Assembly: GCF_009363895.1 (NCBI RefSeq)
Contig: NZ_CP045434.1
Location: 2,684,501-2,748,500 of the forward strand
Length of the DNA: 64,000 nt
Direction: 5' to 3'
Source of the DNA: Sphingomonas ginsengisoli An et al. 2013
GTDB lineage: Bacteria > Pseudomonadota > Alphaproteobacteria > Sphingomonadales > Sphingomonadaceae
The notes under the pieces are model-generated. The model saw only the letters and a list, made by a program, of their open reading frames with translations. It made no database searches and was not told the DNA's origin. The translations under genes were made by a program, and so were the position numbers. Shown here one piece after another: positions 33,066-41,887 of the stretch (positions within the stretch are counted from its first letter, which is position 1; each line of letters begins with the position of its first letter).

Positions 33066-34553
33066 ATGCCTGAACTCGATCAACGCCGGTTCAATCGACT
33101 TGCGCTCGGCGCGATGCTGCTTGGTTTTCTGTTGCTGGCGGGTGCGTTTGCCGCCGTGCTGGCGAGCCAGGCGCTCGATCGCCGCAGCAATCGCTGGGTC
33201 CAGCATACCTTCCAGGTGGTCGATGACTTGAACCGGCTCGAGCTGATCGTCGAGCGGAGCGAAACCGCGGCGCGCGGCTATATCATTCGTCCCGATCCGC
33301 TGCGGCGCCAGACATTTGAGCAGAACCGCGACCTGTTTGCGCCGTCGGTGGACGGCCTTCGCAAGGCGACGGCCGACAATCCGCGCCAGGTGGCGCTGAT
33401 CGCGCGGCTGTGGCCCTTGCTCGAAGACGAGCGCGGGGTGCTCGACCGGACTCTCGCGCTGGCCGACAGCCGGGGCGTGGCGGCCGCCCAGGCCGACTTT
33501 GCGGTGGAGATGGACAAGCGCCGCGTGAACGGCATCCGCGCCGTCTCGGCCGAGATGCGGGCCGAGGAATTGCGCCTGCTGCAGCAACGCATCGCCAATG
33601 CACGCGAAGCCTCGAACGTATCGCAATGGGCGTTGTTCGCGACCGGCCTGTTGCTTGCGGTGCTCGGGATCGTGACCTTTTTCACCGTGCGCCGCTACAC
33701 CGAGCAGCTCAATAGCGCGCGGACCCGCCTCGACCAGGCCAACGCCGGGCTCGAAACGCGGGTGCGCGAGCGGACGTCCGACTTGAGCCGGGTCAATGCC
33801 GAGCTGCAGCGGTTCGCTTATATCGTCAGCCACGACCTGCGCTCGCCGCTGGTCAACATCATGGGCTTCACCGCCGAGCTCGACACCTCGGCCAAGGCAA
33901 TCGCCGGGCTAATCGACAAGGTCGAGGCCGATGCGCCGACGCTGGTCGACGAGCCCGCCCGGCTGGCCGCGCGCGAGGACCTGCCCGAGGCGGTCGGCTT
34001 CATCCGCGCCTCGACCCAGAAGATGGACCGGCTGATCAACGCCATCCTGCGCCTGTCGCGCGAGGGGCGGCGCAACCTCCGGCCCGAGCCGCTCGATTTG
34101 AATGAGATGCTGGCGGCCACCGCCGCCACCTTCGGCCAGCAGCTTGGCAATCTCGACGCGCACATCGAGATCGCGCCGGGGCTTCCGACGATCACCCAGG
34201 ACCGGGTGGTGATGGAGCAGATCGTCTCCAACCTGATCGACAATGCGCTCAAATATGGGGTCGAGCGGGGCGGACATATCCGGATTGACGCCAGCCAGCG
34301 CGGGATCATGACCGAGCTCACCGTCGCCGACGACGGGCGCGGAATCGATCCCAAGGATCATGAGCGGATCTTCGACCTGTTCCGCCGTGCGGGCAAGCAG
34401 GACGTGGCGGGCGAGGGGCTTGGCCTTGCCCACGTCCGCGCGCTCGCCTACCGCCTCGGCGGCTCGATCGACGTCTCCTCGAAACTTGGCGAGGGCGCGA
34501 CCTTTCGGCTACTCGTGCCGACGACCTTCCGCGAACAGGAGCCTGAAGCTTGA
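33066..34553 (+). CDS. CHASE3-domain sensor histidine kinase
   Basis: 495 residues. TM1 (~12-33), an extracytoplasmic CHASE3 domain (~37-187: NRLELIVERSETAARGYI), TM2 (~188-207), a short coiled coil, HisKA with the phospho-acceptor His256 (YIVSHDLRSPLVN) and HATPase_c (VVMEQIVSNLIDNALKYG, DDGRGI, GEGLGLAHV). The dimerisation part carries a ~45-residue insertion before the second helix. ATG 33066 follows GGAGGG. The stop overlaps the next response regulator (TTGA), so the two are coupled. The signal sensed is unknown. Confidence 0.88.
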   Translation: MPELDQRRFNRLALGAMLLGFLLLAGAFAAVLASQALDRRSNRWVQHTFQVVDDLNRLELIVERSETAARGYIIRPDPLRRQTFEQNRDLFAPSVDGLRKATADNPRQVALIARLWPLLEDERGVLDRTLALADSRGVAAAQADFAVEMDKRRVNGIRAVSAEMRAEELRLLQQRIANAREASNVSQWALFATGLLLAVLGIVTFFTVRRYTEQLNSARTRLDQANAGLETRVRERTSDLSRVNAELQRFAYIVSHDLRSPLVNIMGFTAELDTSAKAIAGLIDKVEADAPTLVDEPARLAAREDLPEAVGFIRASTQKMDRLINAILRLSREGRRNLRPEPLDLNEMLAATAATFGQQLGNLDAHIEIAPGLPTITQDRVVMEQIVSNLIDNALKYGVERGGHIRIDASQRGIMTELTVADDGRGIDPKDHERIFDLFRRAGKQDVAGEGLGLAHVRALAYRLGGSIDVSSKLGEGATFRLLVPTTFREQEPEA

Positions 34554-34993
34554 ACCAGCATCGACCCGTCAGCATCGTCATGATCGAGGACGACGAGGGC
34601 CATGCGCGTTTGATCGAGAAGAACATCCGTCGCGCGGGCATTTCCAACGCGTTGGTCCACTTCCTCGATGGCGGCAGCGCGCTCGACTATCTGTTCAACC
34701 ACGCCGAGGGGCCGCGCCACAACGGCCCGGCGCTGGTCCTGCTCGACCTCAATCTGCCCGACATGAGCGGCACCGAGATCCTCGAGAAGATCAAGAGCGA
34801 CGCCGGGCTCAAGCGGACGCCGGTGGTGGTGCTCACCACGACCGACGACAAGGTCGAGATCGAGCGCTGCTATGACCTTGGCGCCAACGTCTACATCACC
34901 AAGCCAGTCAATTACGAAAGCTTCGCCGACGCGATCCGCCAATTGGGGCTGTTCCTGTCGGTGATCCAGGTGCCGGACGTCGACGCCGCGTGA
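34550..34993 (+). CDS. Single-domain response regulator (Rcp1-like)
   Basis: 147 residues consisting only of a receiver domain: acidic pair E13-D14/D15 (IVMIEDDEGHA), phospho-acceptor Asp66 (LLDLNLPDMSG), Thr in VVLTTTDD and Lys in YITKPVNY. It has the extended loop typical of Rcp1-type regulators that partner phytochrome-like kinases. It starts with TTG overlapping the kinase stop, with AGGAG upstream, and its end overlaps the next gene (GTGA). It probably shuttles phosphate between the flanking proteins. Confidence 0.87.
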   Translation: MNQHRPVSIVMIEDDEGHARLIEKNIRRAGISNALVHFLDGGSALDYLFNHAEGPRHNGPALVLLDLNLPDMSGTEILEKIKSDAGLKRTPVVVLTTTDDKVEIERCYDLGANVYITKPVNYESFADAIRQLGLFLSVIQVPDVDAA

Positions 34994-36021
34994 AGCAACC
35001 GCGCCGCATCCTCTACATCGACGACGACCCGGGGCTGTGCCGCCTCGTACAGAAGTCGTTCGAGCGACAGGGTCATGCCGTCGTCACCGCCACCAGCGGC
35101 GACGAGGGGGTGGCGCGGGCGCGCGAGGGGCAGTTCGACGTGATCGCGGTCGACCATTACATGCCGGGTCAGGATGGGCTCGAGACGCTGGCGGCGCTGC
35201 AGCGGCTGCCGGACACGCCGCCGATCGTCTATGTCACCGGGTCGGAGGAGAGCCGCGTCGCGGTTGCCGCGCTCAAGGCCGGCGCCGCCGATTACATCGT
35301 CAAGTCGGCCGGCGGCGACTTCGTCGAACTGCTCGAGCAGAGCTTCACCGGGGCGCTCGCGGCGGTCAGGCTGCAGCAGGACAAGGCGGCTGCCGAACAG
35401 GCGCTCAAGGCGTCGAACGAGCGGCTGCAGACGCTGCTGCGCGAGGTCAATCACCGCGTCGCCAACTCGCTGCAGATGGTCTCGGCCTTCGTCCACATGC
35501 AGGCGCGCGACGTGACCAACGAGGCGGCGCGCGACGCGTTGCGCGACACGGACAGCCGGATCAAGGCGATCGCGCAGGTGCACCGCCGCCTCTACACGTC
35601 CGACGATGTCGAAAGCGTCGCCATGGACGAATATCTCGCCGCCATCGTGCAGGAGCTGCAGGACACCTGGTCGACACCGGCCGCGCCCCGGCCGATCCGG
35701 CTCGAGGCTGACAAGGTCATGATGAAGACCGATCATGCGGTCTCCCTGGGCGTGATCGTCAACGAGCTGGTCAGCAACGCCTGCAAATATGCTTATCGGC
35801 CCGAGCAGGCTGGCGAGATCCGGGTCAAGCTCGCCGAGCAGCGCCCGTCCGGCTTCCGGCTCGAGATCGAGGACGATGGCGTCGGCATGAAGGCCGGCGA
35901 CAAGCCCAAGGGCAGCGGCCTTGGATCCAAGATCATCCAGGCCATGGCGCGCAGCATGTCGGCCAATTTCGCCTATGAGGCGGCGCCTAGCGGCGTCCGT
36001 GCGGTGCTGCAGGCCGCCTGA
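34990..36021 (+). CDS. REC–HisKA_2 hybrid sensor/response protein
   Basis: 343 residues. The N-terminal receiver has Asp55 (IAVDHYMPGQDG) and Lys in YIVKSAGG. A linker coiled coil leads to a HisKA_2-type dimerisation domain with His155 (LREVNHRVANSLQMV) and a HATPase_c domain (GVIVNELVSNACKYA, EDDGVGM, GSGLGSKII). This REC-first layout places the kinase output under control of an upstream phosphodonor, presumably the CHASE3 kinase. HisKA_2 kinases often act in alphaproteobacterial general stress signalling, but no PhyR/NepR gene is visible here. Confidence 0.87.
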   Translation: MKQPRRILYIDDDPGLCRLVQKSFERQGHAVVTATSGDEGVARAREGQFDVIAVDHYMPGQDGLETLAALQRLPDTPPIVYVTGSEESRVAVAALKAGAADYIVKSAGGDFVELLEQSFTGALAAVRLQQDKAAAEQALKASNERLQTLLREVNHRVANSLQMVSAFVHMQARDVTNEAARDALRDTDSRIKAIAQVHRRLYTSDDVESVAMDEYLAAIVQELQDTWSTPAAPRPIRLEADKVMMKTDHAVSLGVIVNELVSNACKYAYRPEQAGEIRVKLAEQRPSGFRLEIEDDGVGMKAGDKPKGSGLGSKIIQAMARSMSANFAYEAAPSGVRAVLQAA

Positions 36022-36024
36022 GGG

Positions 36025-36477
36025 TCAGCGCGGCAGGCTGCCCGTCTGCCGCAGCGCTTCGCCCAGCGCCAAGGCTGCGGAGGTTGCGAGATTGAGCGAG
36101 CGTACTTCGGGCCTCATCGGCAGGCGCACCCGCGCGTCGCAAACCGCCGCGACCTCGGCTGGAACGCCGGCGCTTTCCTTGCCGAACAGCAGCACGTCCT
36201 CGGCGCCGAAGCGGAAGGCGTAAGCGTCCTCGCTCGCCTTGGTGGTGAACAGCACCAGCCGCCGCGCGCCGACCGTCGCGCGGAAGGCGTCGAAGCTCGC
36301 GTGGCGGACGAACTCGACATGGTCGATATAGTCCATTGCCGCCCGTCGGACGCGCCGGTCATCCCACGCGAAGCCCAGCGGCTCGATCAGGTCGACCGCC
36401 GCGCTCAGGCAGGCGGCGAGGCGCAGCACGGCGCCGACGTTGCCGGCGATCTCGGGCTCGAACAGGGCGATGCGCAT
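36025..36477 (-). CDS. trmL: tRNA (cytidine/uridine-34-2'-O)-methyltransferase
   Basis: 150 residues, a complete minimal SPOUT enzyme. It opens with RIALFEPEIAGNVGAVLRLAA, has LFGKESAGVP in the cofactor knot and ends with the conserved RSLNLATSAALALGEALRQ. It methylates the wobble ribose of tRNA-Leu in E. coli. ATG 36477 fits the family start; the frame extends to 36543 without homology. The stop lies 4 bp from the convergent hybrid kinase gene. Confidence 0.9.
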   Translation of the reverse strand: MRIALFEPEIAGNVGAVLRLAACLSAAVDLIEPLGFAWDDRRVRRAAMDYIDHVEFVRHASFDAFRATVGARRLVLFTTKASEDAYAFRFGAEDVLLFGKESAGVPAEVAAVCDARVRLPMRPEVRSLNLATSAALALGEALRQTGSLPR

Positions 36478-36562
36478 GGCTGCTGACTGGCCACGCGGCT
36501 GCCCGCGCGCAAGCCGCTCGGACACAAAATTGCGCGGCCGCAACTTTCGCGCTTGCGTCGCG

Positions 36563-36592
36563 CTACAATTGTGGCGTACGCTACAAATGTAG
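36563..36592 (+). promoter_or_regulatory. Two BlaI/MecI-type operator half-palindromes
   Basis: CTACAATTGTGG (36563-36574) and CTACAAATGTAG (36581-36592) match the TACA-x2-TGTA core bound by BlaI/MecI repressors. Their centres are 18 bp apart, directly upstream of the blaI-like gene, indicating autorepression of the blaI–M56 operon. Confidence 0.7.
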
Positions 36593-36609
36593 CTGAGGAG
36601 TTCCGATTC

Positions 36610-36987
36610 GTGCTGAACCGCTTGCCCCCCAAGGAAAGGCAGATCGTCGATCTGCTCTACCAGCGCGGCGCCATGACATCGGGCGAGGTGGTTGACGGAC
36701 TGCCGGAGCGGCTGAGCGGCTCGGCGGTGCGCACCATGCTTCGCCGGTTGGAAGAAAAGGGCGCGGTGCGCCGCACCGACAGCGAGCGCGGCTATCTCTA
36801 CGCTCCCGCCCAGTCCGAGCAGACCGCCCGCAAGTCGGCCCTGTCAGAAGTGGTGCGGGTGTTCTTCGACGGTTCGCCGACCAGCGCCGCCAGCGCGCTG
36901 CTCGGCATGTCCGACAAGATCGACGAGACCGAACTGGACGCGCTCGAGCGGATGATCGCCGAAGCCCGCAAGGCCAAGGGGAAGTAA
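36610..36987 (+). CDS. blaI: BlaI/MecI/CopY-family repressor
   Basis: 125 residues. A winged helix (RLPPKERQIVDLLYQRGAMTSGEVVDGLP, SGSAVRTMLRRLEEKGAVRR) is followed by a dimerisation helix region. GTG 36610 is preceded by GAGGAG at 9 nt; a TTG frame from 36553 would run through the operators and is rejected. It is cut by the cognate M56 protease in known systems, releasing the promoter. It begins just after two operator-like palindromes and ends one base before the M56 gene ATG. Confidence 0.88.
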   Translation: MLNRLPPKERQIVDLLYQRGAMTSGEVVDGLPERLSGSAVRTMLRRLEEKGAVRRTDSERGYLYAPAQSEQTARKSALSEVVRVFFDGSPTSAASALLGMSDKIDETELDALERMIAEARKAKGK

Positions 36988-36988
36988 G

Positions 36989-38776
36989 ATGATCGCCTTG
37001 TTCATTCCCTTCGCACTGAAATCGCTGCTGATCGCCGGCCTGACCCTCGGCCTGTTGCGCCTGCTGCGAGATCGTTCGGCAGCGGAGCGCAACATGGTCG
37101 CGCACTTCGGCCTGCTGGCGCTGCTGATCATGCCGCTCGGCTCGATCTTCCTGCCGCAGCTGGTGGTGAGCGCGCCGGTGCTGGCGCCGGCCGCCGCGCC
37201 GGTCGCGGTCACCGCGACGCCGGCCGCCGCAAGCATGGCGCTTCCCGCCGCCACCGCCGCGCCGGCGGCGGCGCCGGCGTTCGACGTCACCGCGCTATGG
37301 CCGTTGCTCTACGGGGTGCCCGCGGCGCTGCTGTTGATCGTCACCTTGCTGGCGGTGCTGCGCCTGCTGACGCTCCGCGCCCGTGCCTCGGTACTGGTCG
37401 AGCCGAGCTGGATCAGCGCGCTCGCCCATGCCCAGCGGCGGATGGACTTCAAGAACGGCACTGCGCTGCTCAGCAGCAGTGACCTCAAGTCCCCGATCAG
37501 CTGGGGCGTGCTGCGCCCGGTCATCCTGATCAACGACGAGGCGATCGGCGCGCATGGCGACGCCGAGGCGATCATCGCGCATGAACTGGCGCACGTCCGC
37601 GGACTCGACTGGGCCAAGCTGCTGCTCGCCCGCATCGTCAGCGCCCTGTTCTGGTTCAATCCGCTGGTCTGGCTGCTCGCCCGCGAGGCGCATCAGCTGC
37701 GCGAGGAGACGGCCGACGACGCGGTGCTCGCCGCCGATGTCGCCAACACCGATTATGCCCAGCTGCTGGTCGGCGTCGCGCGCCACGAATGCCGCGGCAT
37801 CCTGCTCGCCAGCCACGGCGTCGCCCCGGCCAAGAACAGCCTGTCGCGGCGGGTCCGCCGGGTGCTCGACCAGAGCCTGCCGCGGACCCCGGTGGCGCGT
37901 GGCTTCGGCGCCGGGCTGGCGCTCGGCGTGGTCGCGGCTGCCGCCCCGCTCGCGGCGCTGACGCTGGTGCCGAGCGCGGCGGGTACCGACGGCGGCAAGC
38001 GCTATTACGTGTCGCCGCCCGAACGCTCGCTGCCAGCGGTGGTCGCGGCTTCGGTGGCTCGGGCGACCACGGTCACCACCGACGTCGTCACGACCCAGGT
38101 CTCGGCCGCGCTGGCCGGGGAGCATGCCGAGCAGGCGCGGCGCGATGCCGACCAGGCGCTCGCCAACGCTCGCCAGCAGCTTGCCAGCGGGGAGCAGCAA
38201 CGCGCCACCGATGCCCAGGCGCGCGCCAACGAGGCCGCGATCGAGGCGCAGAACCAGGCGCTCGCCGCGGCGGCCGCCGAGCGCGTCGGCCGGGTCGAGC
38301 CGGGCTATGCCGCGCAGATCCGCGCAGCGGCGCCCGGCCTCAAGCTCGACAATGGCGACCTGATGGGGATGCAGGCGGTGGGGGTCAGCCCCGACTGGCT
38401 GCGGGCGATGATCGCGGCGGGCTACCAGCCGCGCGACGCCGGCGACCTGACGGGCGCGCGAGCGGTCGGAGTGTCGCCGGCCTACGTCGCCGAGCTTGCC
38501 CGCGAAGGCTATCGGGGCCTGCCGCTGTCCGACCTAACCAGCATGCGCGCGATGGGGGTCGATGCGGCCTACATCCGCCAGCTGCGCCAGCAAGGGCATA
38601 CGGGCATGACGCCCGACCAGCTGGTGCAATATCGCGCGATGGGGATCGCCACCCGCAGCCTCCGCGCCGAGCGAGCTCGGCCGCCCGCGCTGCCGCGGCC
38701 GCCGAGCTGGCGACGCGACAGCGGAGCCGAGCCGCCCGACCCGCCCGAGCCGCCCGACCCCGTCGATCACGACTAG
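36989..38776 (+). CDS. BlaR1/MecR1-type M56 metalloprotease with C-terminal repeats
   Basis: 595 residues. Membrane helices at ~5-27, 36-55 and 103-128 flank the zinc protease site H198-E-L-A-H202 (AHELAHVRGLDW), with a downstream EETADDAVL segment; another helix lies near 305-330. There is no penicillin-binding sensor domain. Instead the C-terminal periplasmic part has an Ala/Gln-rich coiled coil (~375-430) and three to four 29-residue repeats (~445-560) with a G-V-S-P-x-[YW] core. It starts one base after blaI. The repeats probably sense or bind a ligand or partner. Confidence 0.87.
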   Translation: MIALFIPFALKSLLIAGLTLGLLRLLRDRSAAERNMVAHFGLLALLIMPLGSIFLPQLVVSAPVLAPAAAPVAVTATPAAASMALPAATAAPAAAPAFDVTALWPLLYGVPAALLLIVTLLAVLRLLTLRARASVLVEPSWISALAHAQRRMDFKNGTALLSSSDLKSPISWGVLRPVILINDEAIGAHGDAEAIIAHELAHVRGLDWAKLLLARIVSALFWFNPLVWLLAREAHQLREETADDAVLAADVANTDYAQLLVGVARHECRGILLASHGVAPAKNSLSRRVRRVLDQSLPRTPVARGFGAGLALGVVAAAAPLAALTLVPSAAGTDGGKRYYVSPPERSLPAVVAASVARATTVTTDVVTTQVSAALAGEHAEQARRDADQALANARQQLASGEQQRATDAQARANEAAIEAQNQALAAAAAERVGRVEPGYAAQIRAAAPGLKLDNGDLMGMQAVGVSPDWLRAMIAAGYQPRDAGDLTGARAVGVSPAYVAELAREGYRGLPLSDLTSMRAMGVDAAYIRQLRQQGHTGMTPDQLVQYRAMGIATRSLRAERARPPALPRPPSWRRDSGAEPPDPPEPPDPVDHD

Positions 38777-38873
38777 GCCGCCCGCCGCACCATCCCACTG
38801 ACGCCCGTTCGCCAGCACCCTTCGCGGGTGGACGGGATCCCTTTGCCAAAAATCCCTCCCAAGGAGATCCACC

Positions 38874-39758
38874 ATGATCCGCTTGTTCGTCTTCCTCGGC
38901 AGCATCCTGCTGGCCGCCATCAGCATCACCACCGCCGGCTTCGCCGCCGACCTTGGCGAGCTGCGCTTCACCCTCGAAGCGCGACCCGGCGCCAAGGCCC
39001 AGGTCGGCTTCGACCTCGATGAGCGTGACGGCCGCGACCACAATCGCTGGCGCACCAATTCCACCATGCCCATCCGCGACCTGAATGGGCTCGCGCCGGG
39101 CGACTTGCTGGGAGGCGGCAGTCGGCCGCTCCGTTTCGCAATGGTCCGCGATGCGGGGCGCGCCGATTGTGCCGGGACCGGGGGCGACGGGCGCGGCGCG
39201 GGCCGCTGCACCGTGACCCCCGAACGCGGCTTCGAGTCCTTGCTGGCTGAGGCCGGCATCCCCCGGCCCGACCGTCGTGAAGCGTTCGGCATGCTGCTGG
39301 TCGACGTTCGGCGGGACCTGGTCGTCGCGGTGCGCGATGCCGGCTACCGTAAGCCCTCGATCAGCGACCTGACGGGGCTCGCCGCTCTCGGCGTCACTCC
39401 GGCTTACATCCGCGACCTCGACCGGCGTGGCTACAAGCCTGATCACCTCAGCGACCTGACCGCTTTCAAGGCGCTCGGCGTGACCCCGGAATATGTGGAC
39501 GGACTGGTCCGCGCCGGCTTCGGTCGCCTCGCCGCCAACGACATCGTCCAGTTGAAGGCGCTCGGCGTTTCGCCCGACTATCTCGCCCAGCTTCGCGCCG
39601 CCGGTTACGCGCCGTTCCGCAGTTCGGAGGTGGTGCAAATGCGCGCGCTTGGCATCACCCCCGCCGACTTCGCCCGCTTTCGCGCCGACTACGGCCGGGT
39701 CGACGTCGACCGGCTGGTCCAGGCCAAGGCCCTCGGGTTCGTCGACCGCCGCCGTTGA
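38874..39758 (+). CDS. Exported protein with 29-residue repeats shared with the M56 protease
   Basis: 294 residues. Signal peptide (FVFLGSILLAAISITTAGFAA), then a ~110-residue N-terminal domain with two Cys (ADCAG, GRCTV), then at least four 29-residue repeats (~160-280) with A-L-G-V-T-P-x-Y near the middle and G-Y/F about ten residues later. The same repeat unit occupies the C-terminus of the M56 protease encoded 97 bp upstream. AAGGAG lies at ideal distance before the ATG. No catalytic motif seen; it may be the periplasmic ligand or binding partner of the M56 receptor. Confidence 0.78.
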   Translation: MIRLFVFLGSILLAAISITTAGFAADLGELRFTLEARPGAKAQVGFDLDERDGRDHNRWRTNSTMPIRDLNGLAPGDLLGGGSRPLRFAMVRDAGRADCAGTGGDGRGAGRCTVTPERGFESLLAEAGIPRPDRREAFGMLLVDVRRDLVVAVRDAGYRKPSISDLTGLAALGVTPAYIRDLDRRGYKPDHLSDLTAFKALGVTPEYVDGLVRAGFGRLAANDIVQLKALGVSPDYLAQLRAAGYAPFRSSEVVQMRALGITPADFARFRADYGRVDVDRLVQAKALGFVDRRR

Positions 39759-39808
39759 TCCGCCGATCCGTCGTTTCCATGCCCTCGCCGTTGCCGGAGC
39801 GTAATTCC

Positions 39809-41887
39809 ATGTCACTGTTCCTTCGTCTCGGCCTGTTGGGCACGGCGACCTTTCTGCCCTCGCTGGCCGGGGCGCAGACCGCCGCGGCGCCGCCGACGGC
39901 GCCGCTGGCGACCTCGCTGGCGGGCAAGACGACTTTCGTGCCCGCCGACTTCGCGCGCTTCGCCCCGCGCACCGCGCTCGACATGCTCCAGCAGGTGCCC
40001 GGCTTCACTATTCGCGAGGCTGACCAGGACCGCGGCCTGGGGCAGGCATCGGAGAACGTGCTGCTAAACGGGCAGCGGGTCGCCAACAAGTCGGGCGGGG
40101 CGATCGCCGAACTCGGCAAGATCAACGCCGCCGATGTCGAGCGCATCGACATCGTCGACGCCGCCCAGCTTGGCATCGCGGGGCTGACGGGCCAGGTCGC
40201 CAACGTGGTCGTCAAGGCCAACCGCAAGAGTCACGGCCAGTTCGCCTGGCGCCCCGACGTGCGGGCCCATTACGCCCACCCGCGCTACGACAGCGGATCG
40301 ATCAGCTACAACGATCGGATTGGCCCGGTGGAATATACGCTGGCGGTGAACGGTGATTCCGGGCGCGGCGCTTATGGCGGCCCGGTCATCATCACCGACG
40401 CGTCGGGCCAGGTGATCGAGCGGCGGCACGAAACGCTGTGGTCCGATTTCACCGGGCCCAAATTCTCGCTGACGACCAAGCTCGACGGACCCGGTTCGTC
40501 GGTCGGCAATCTGATCCTTTTCTACCAGCCTTATTGGTCGCGGTACGAGATCGCCGACCGCCGTATCCGCCTCGATGGTGACGATCGCGCGCGGGTGACC
40601 CGGTCGAAGCGGCCCGGCTACATCACCGAGGCCAATGGCGATTACACCTTCGCCCTCGGGCCGGGGCGGCTCAAGCTGATCGGTCTCAAGCATTTCGAGC
40701 ATGAGCCGACCGTCACCACCCAGGTCACCAGTTACGATTCAGGCCAGCCGTCCGACGGCGTCCGCTTCAGCCGCGACGTCCGGATCAAGGAGACGGTCGG
40801 GCGCGGCGAATACGACTGGAAGATGGGGCGCAACACGCTCCAGGTCTCGTTCGAGCGGGCGGACAACAGCCTGGCGCAGGTCGGGCGGCTGTTCACGCTC
40901 GACCCAACCGGCGCGTTCAACGAGCAGCCGCTGCCCGACGGGACGGGCACGGTGCGCGAGCGGCGCTACGAAAGCCTGGTGACATTCGGCCGGGCGCTGT
41001 CGCCCAAGCTCGACCTGCAGGTCGTTGGCGGCGCCGAAGTCTCGCACCTCGAGCTGCTCGGCAGCAACTTGCCGGCGCGCAAATTCTTCCGTCCCAAGGG
41101 CAGCATCACGCTCGGCTGGCGGCCGACCAAGGCGTGGGACATCAGCCTGAAGCTTAACCGCAAGGTCGGGCAGATCAGCTTCTACGATTTCCTCGACCAG
41201 CCGCGGCTGAGCGACGACCGCAACAATGACGGCAATGCCCTGCTGGTCCCGCCGCAGAGCTGGCAGCTCGAACTTGAGGGCGGGCGGACGCTCGGCAAGT
41301 GGGGCAAGACGCGGCTCAGGCTCTACGCCCACCGGATCACCGACATCGTGGACATCGTTCCGATCGGGTCGGACGGGCAGGGGATCGGCAATCTCCCCAG
41401 CGCCAAGCGGCTCGGCTTCGAGAGCACCAGCACGTTCAATTTCGATCCGATCGGCTGGCACGGCGCCAAGCTCGACCTGCAATTCGGGGTCGACCACACC
41501 CGCGTCCGCGATCCGTTGACCGGCCGGATCCGGCCGATCAGCGGCAATATGAACCGCTGGTTCAGCCTGTCGCTGCGCCACGACATTCCCAGGAGCAACT
41601 GGGCGTGGGGCACCTCACTCAGCCACAACCACTTCGTGCCATATTATTATCTGACCGAGGTCGATCGGAACGAGGAGGGCCCGTTCTTCGATGAGACCTT
41701 CATCGAGAATAAGGACGTGGCGGGGATGACGGTGCGCTTCTCGATCACCAACCTGCTCAACGCCCGCCATCGCGAGGATCGCTCGGTTTATGCCGGCCGC
41801 CGCACCGTCAGTCCGCTGCTGTTCCGCGAAAGCCATGACCAGCTGATCGGGCCGATCTTCGCGATGAGCATCAAGGGCAGCTTCTAG
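39809..41887 (+). CDS. TonB-dependent receptor-like outer-membrane protein
   Basis: 692 residues. Signal peptide (LFLRLGLLGTATFLPSLAGAQ), plug domain (ALDMLQQVPGFTIREAD, ENVLLNGQRVANKSG, RIDIVDAAQLG) and a barrel ending in SIKGSF. It lacks an obvious N-terminal TonB box. A TTG frame overlaps the upstream stop (39755), but ATG 39809 with GGAG gives a normal signal. It is probably cotranscribed with the repeat protein, linking the BlaI/M56 unit to outer-membrane transport. The last 17 bp overlap the convergent ABC1 gene. Confidence 0.84.
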   Translation: MSLFLRLGLLGTATFLPSLAGAQTAAAPPTAPLATSLAGKTTFVPADFARFAPRTALDMLQQVPGFTIREADQDRGLGQASENVLLNGQRVANKSGGAIAELGKINAADVERIDIVDAAQLGIAGLTGQVANVVVKANRKSHGQFAWRPDVRAHYAHPRYDSGSISYNDRIGPVEYTLAVNGDSGRGAYGGPVIITDASGQVIERRHETLWSDFTGPKFSLTTKLDGPGSSVGNLILFYQPYWSRYEIADRRIRLDGDDRARVTRSKRPGYITEANGDYTFALGPGRLKLIGLKHFEHEPTVTTQVTSYDSGQPSDGVRFSRDVRIKETVGRGEYDWKMGRNTLQVSFERADNSLAQVGRLFTLDPTGAFNEQPLPDGTGTVRERRYESLVTFGRALSPKLDLQVVGGAEVSHLELLGSNLPARKFFRPKGSITLGWRPTKAWDISLKLNRKVGQISFYDFLDQPRLSDDRNNDGNALLVPPQSWQLELEGGRTLGKWGKTRLRLYAHRITDIVDIVPIGSDGQGIGNLPSAKRLGFESTSTFNFDPIGWHGAKLDLQFGVDHTRVRDPLTGRIRPISGNMNRWFSLSLRHDIPRSNWAWGTSLSHNHFVPYYYLTEVDRNEEGPFFDETFIENKDVAGMTVRFSITNLLNARHREDRSVYAGRRTVSPLLFRESHDQLIGPIFAMSIKGSF

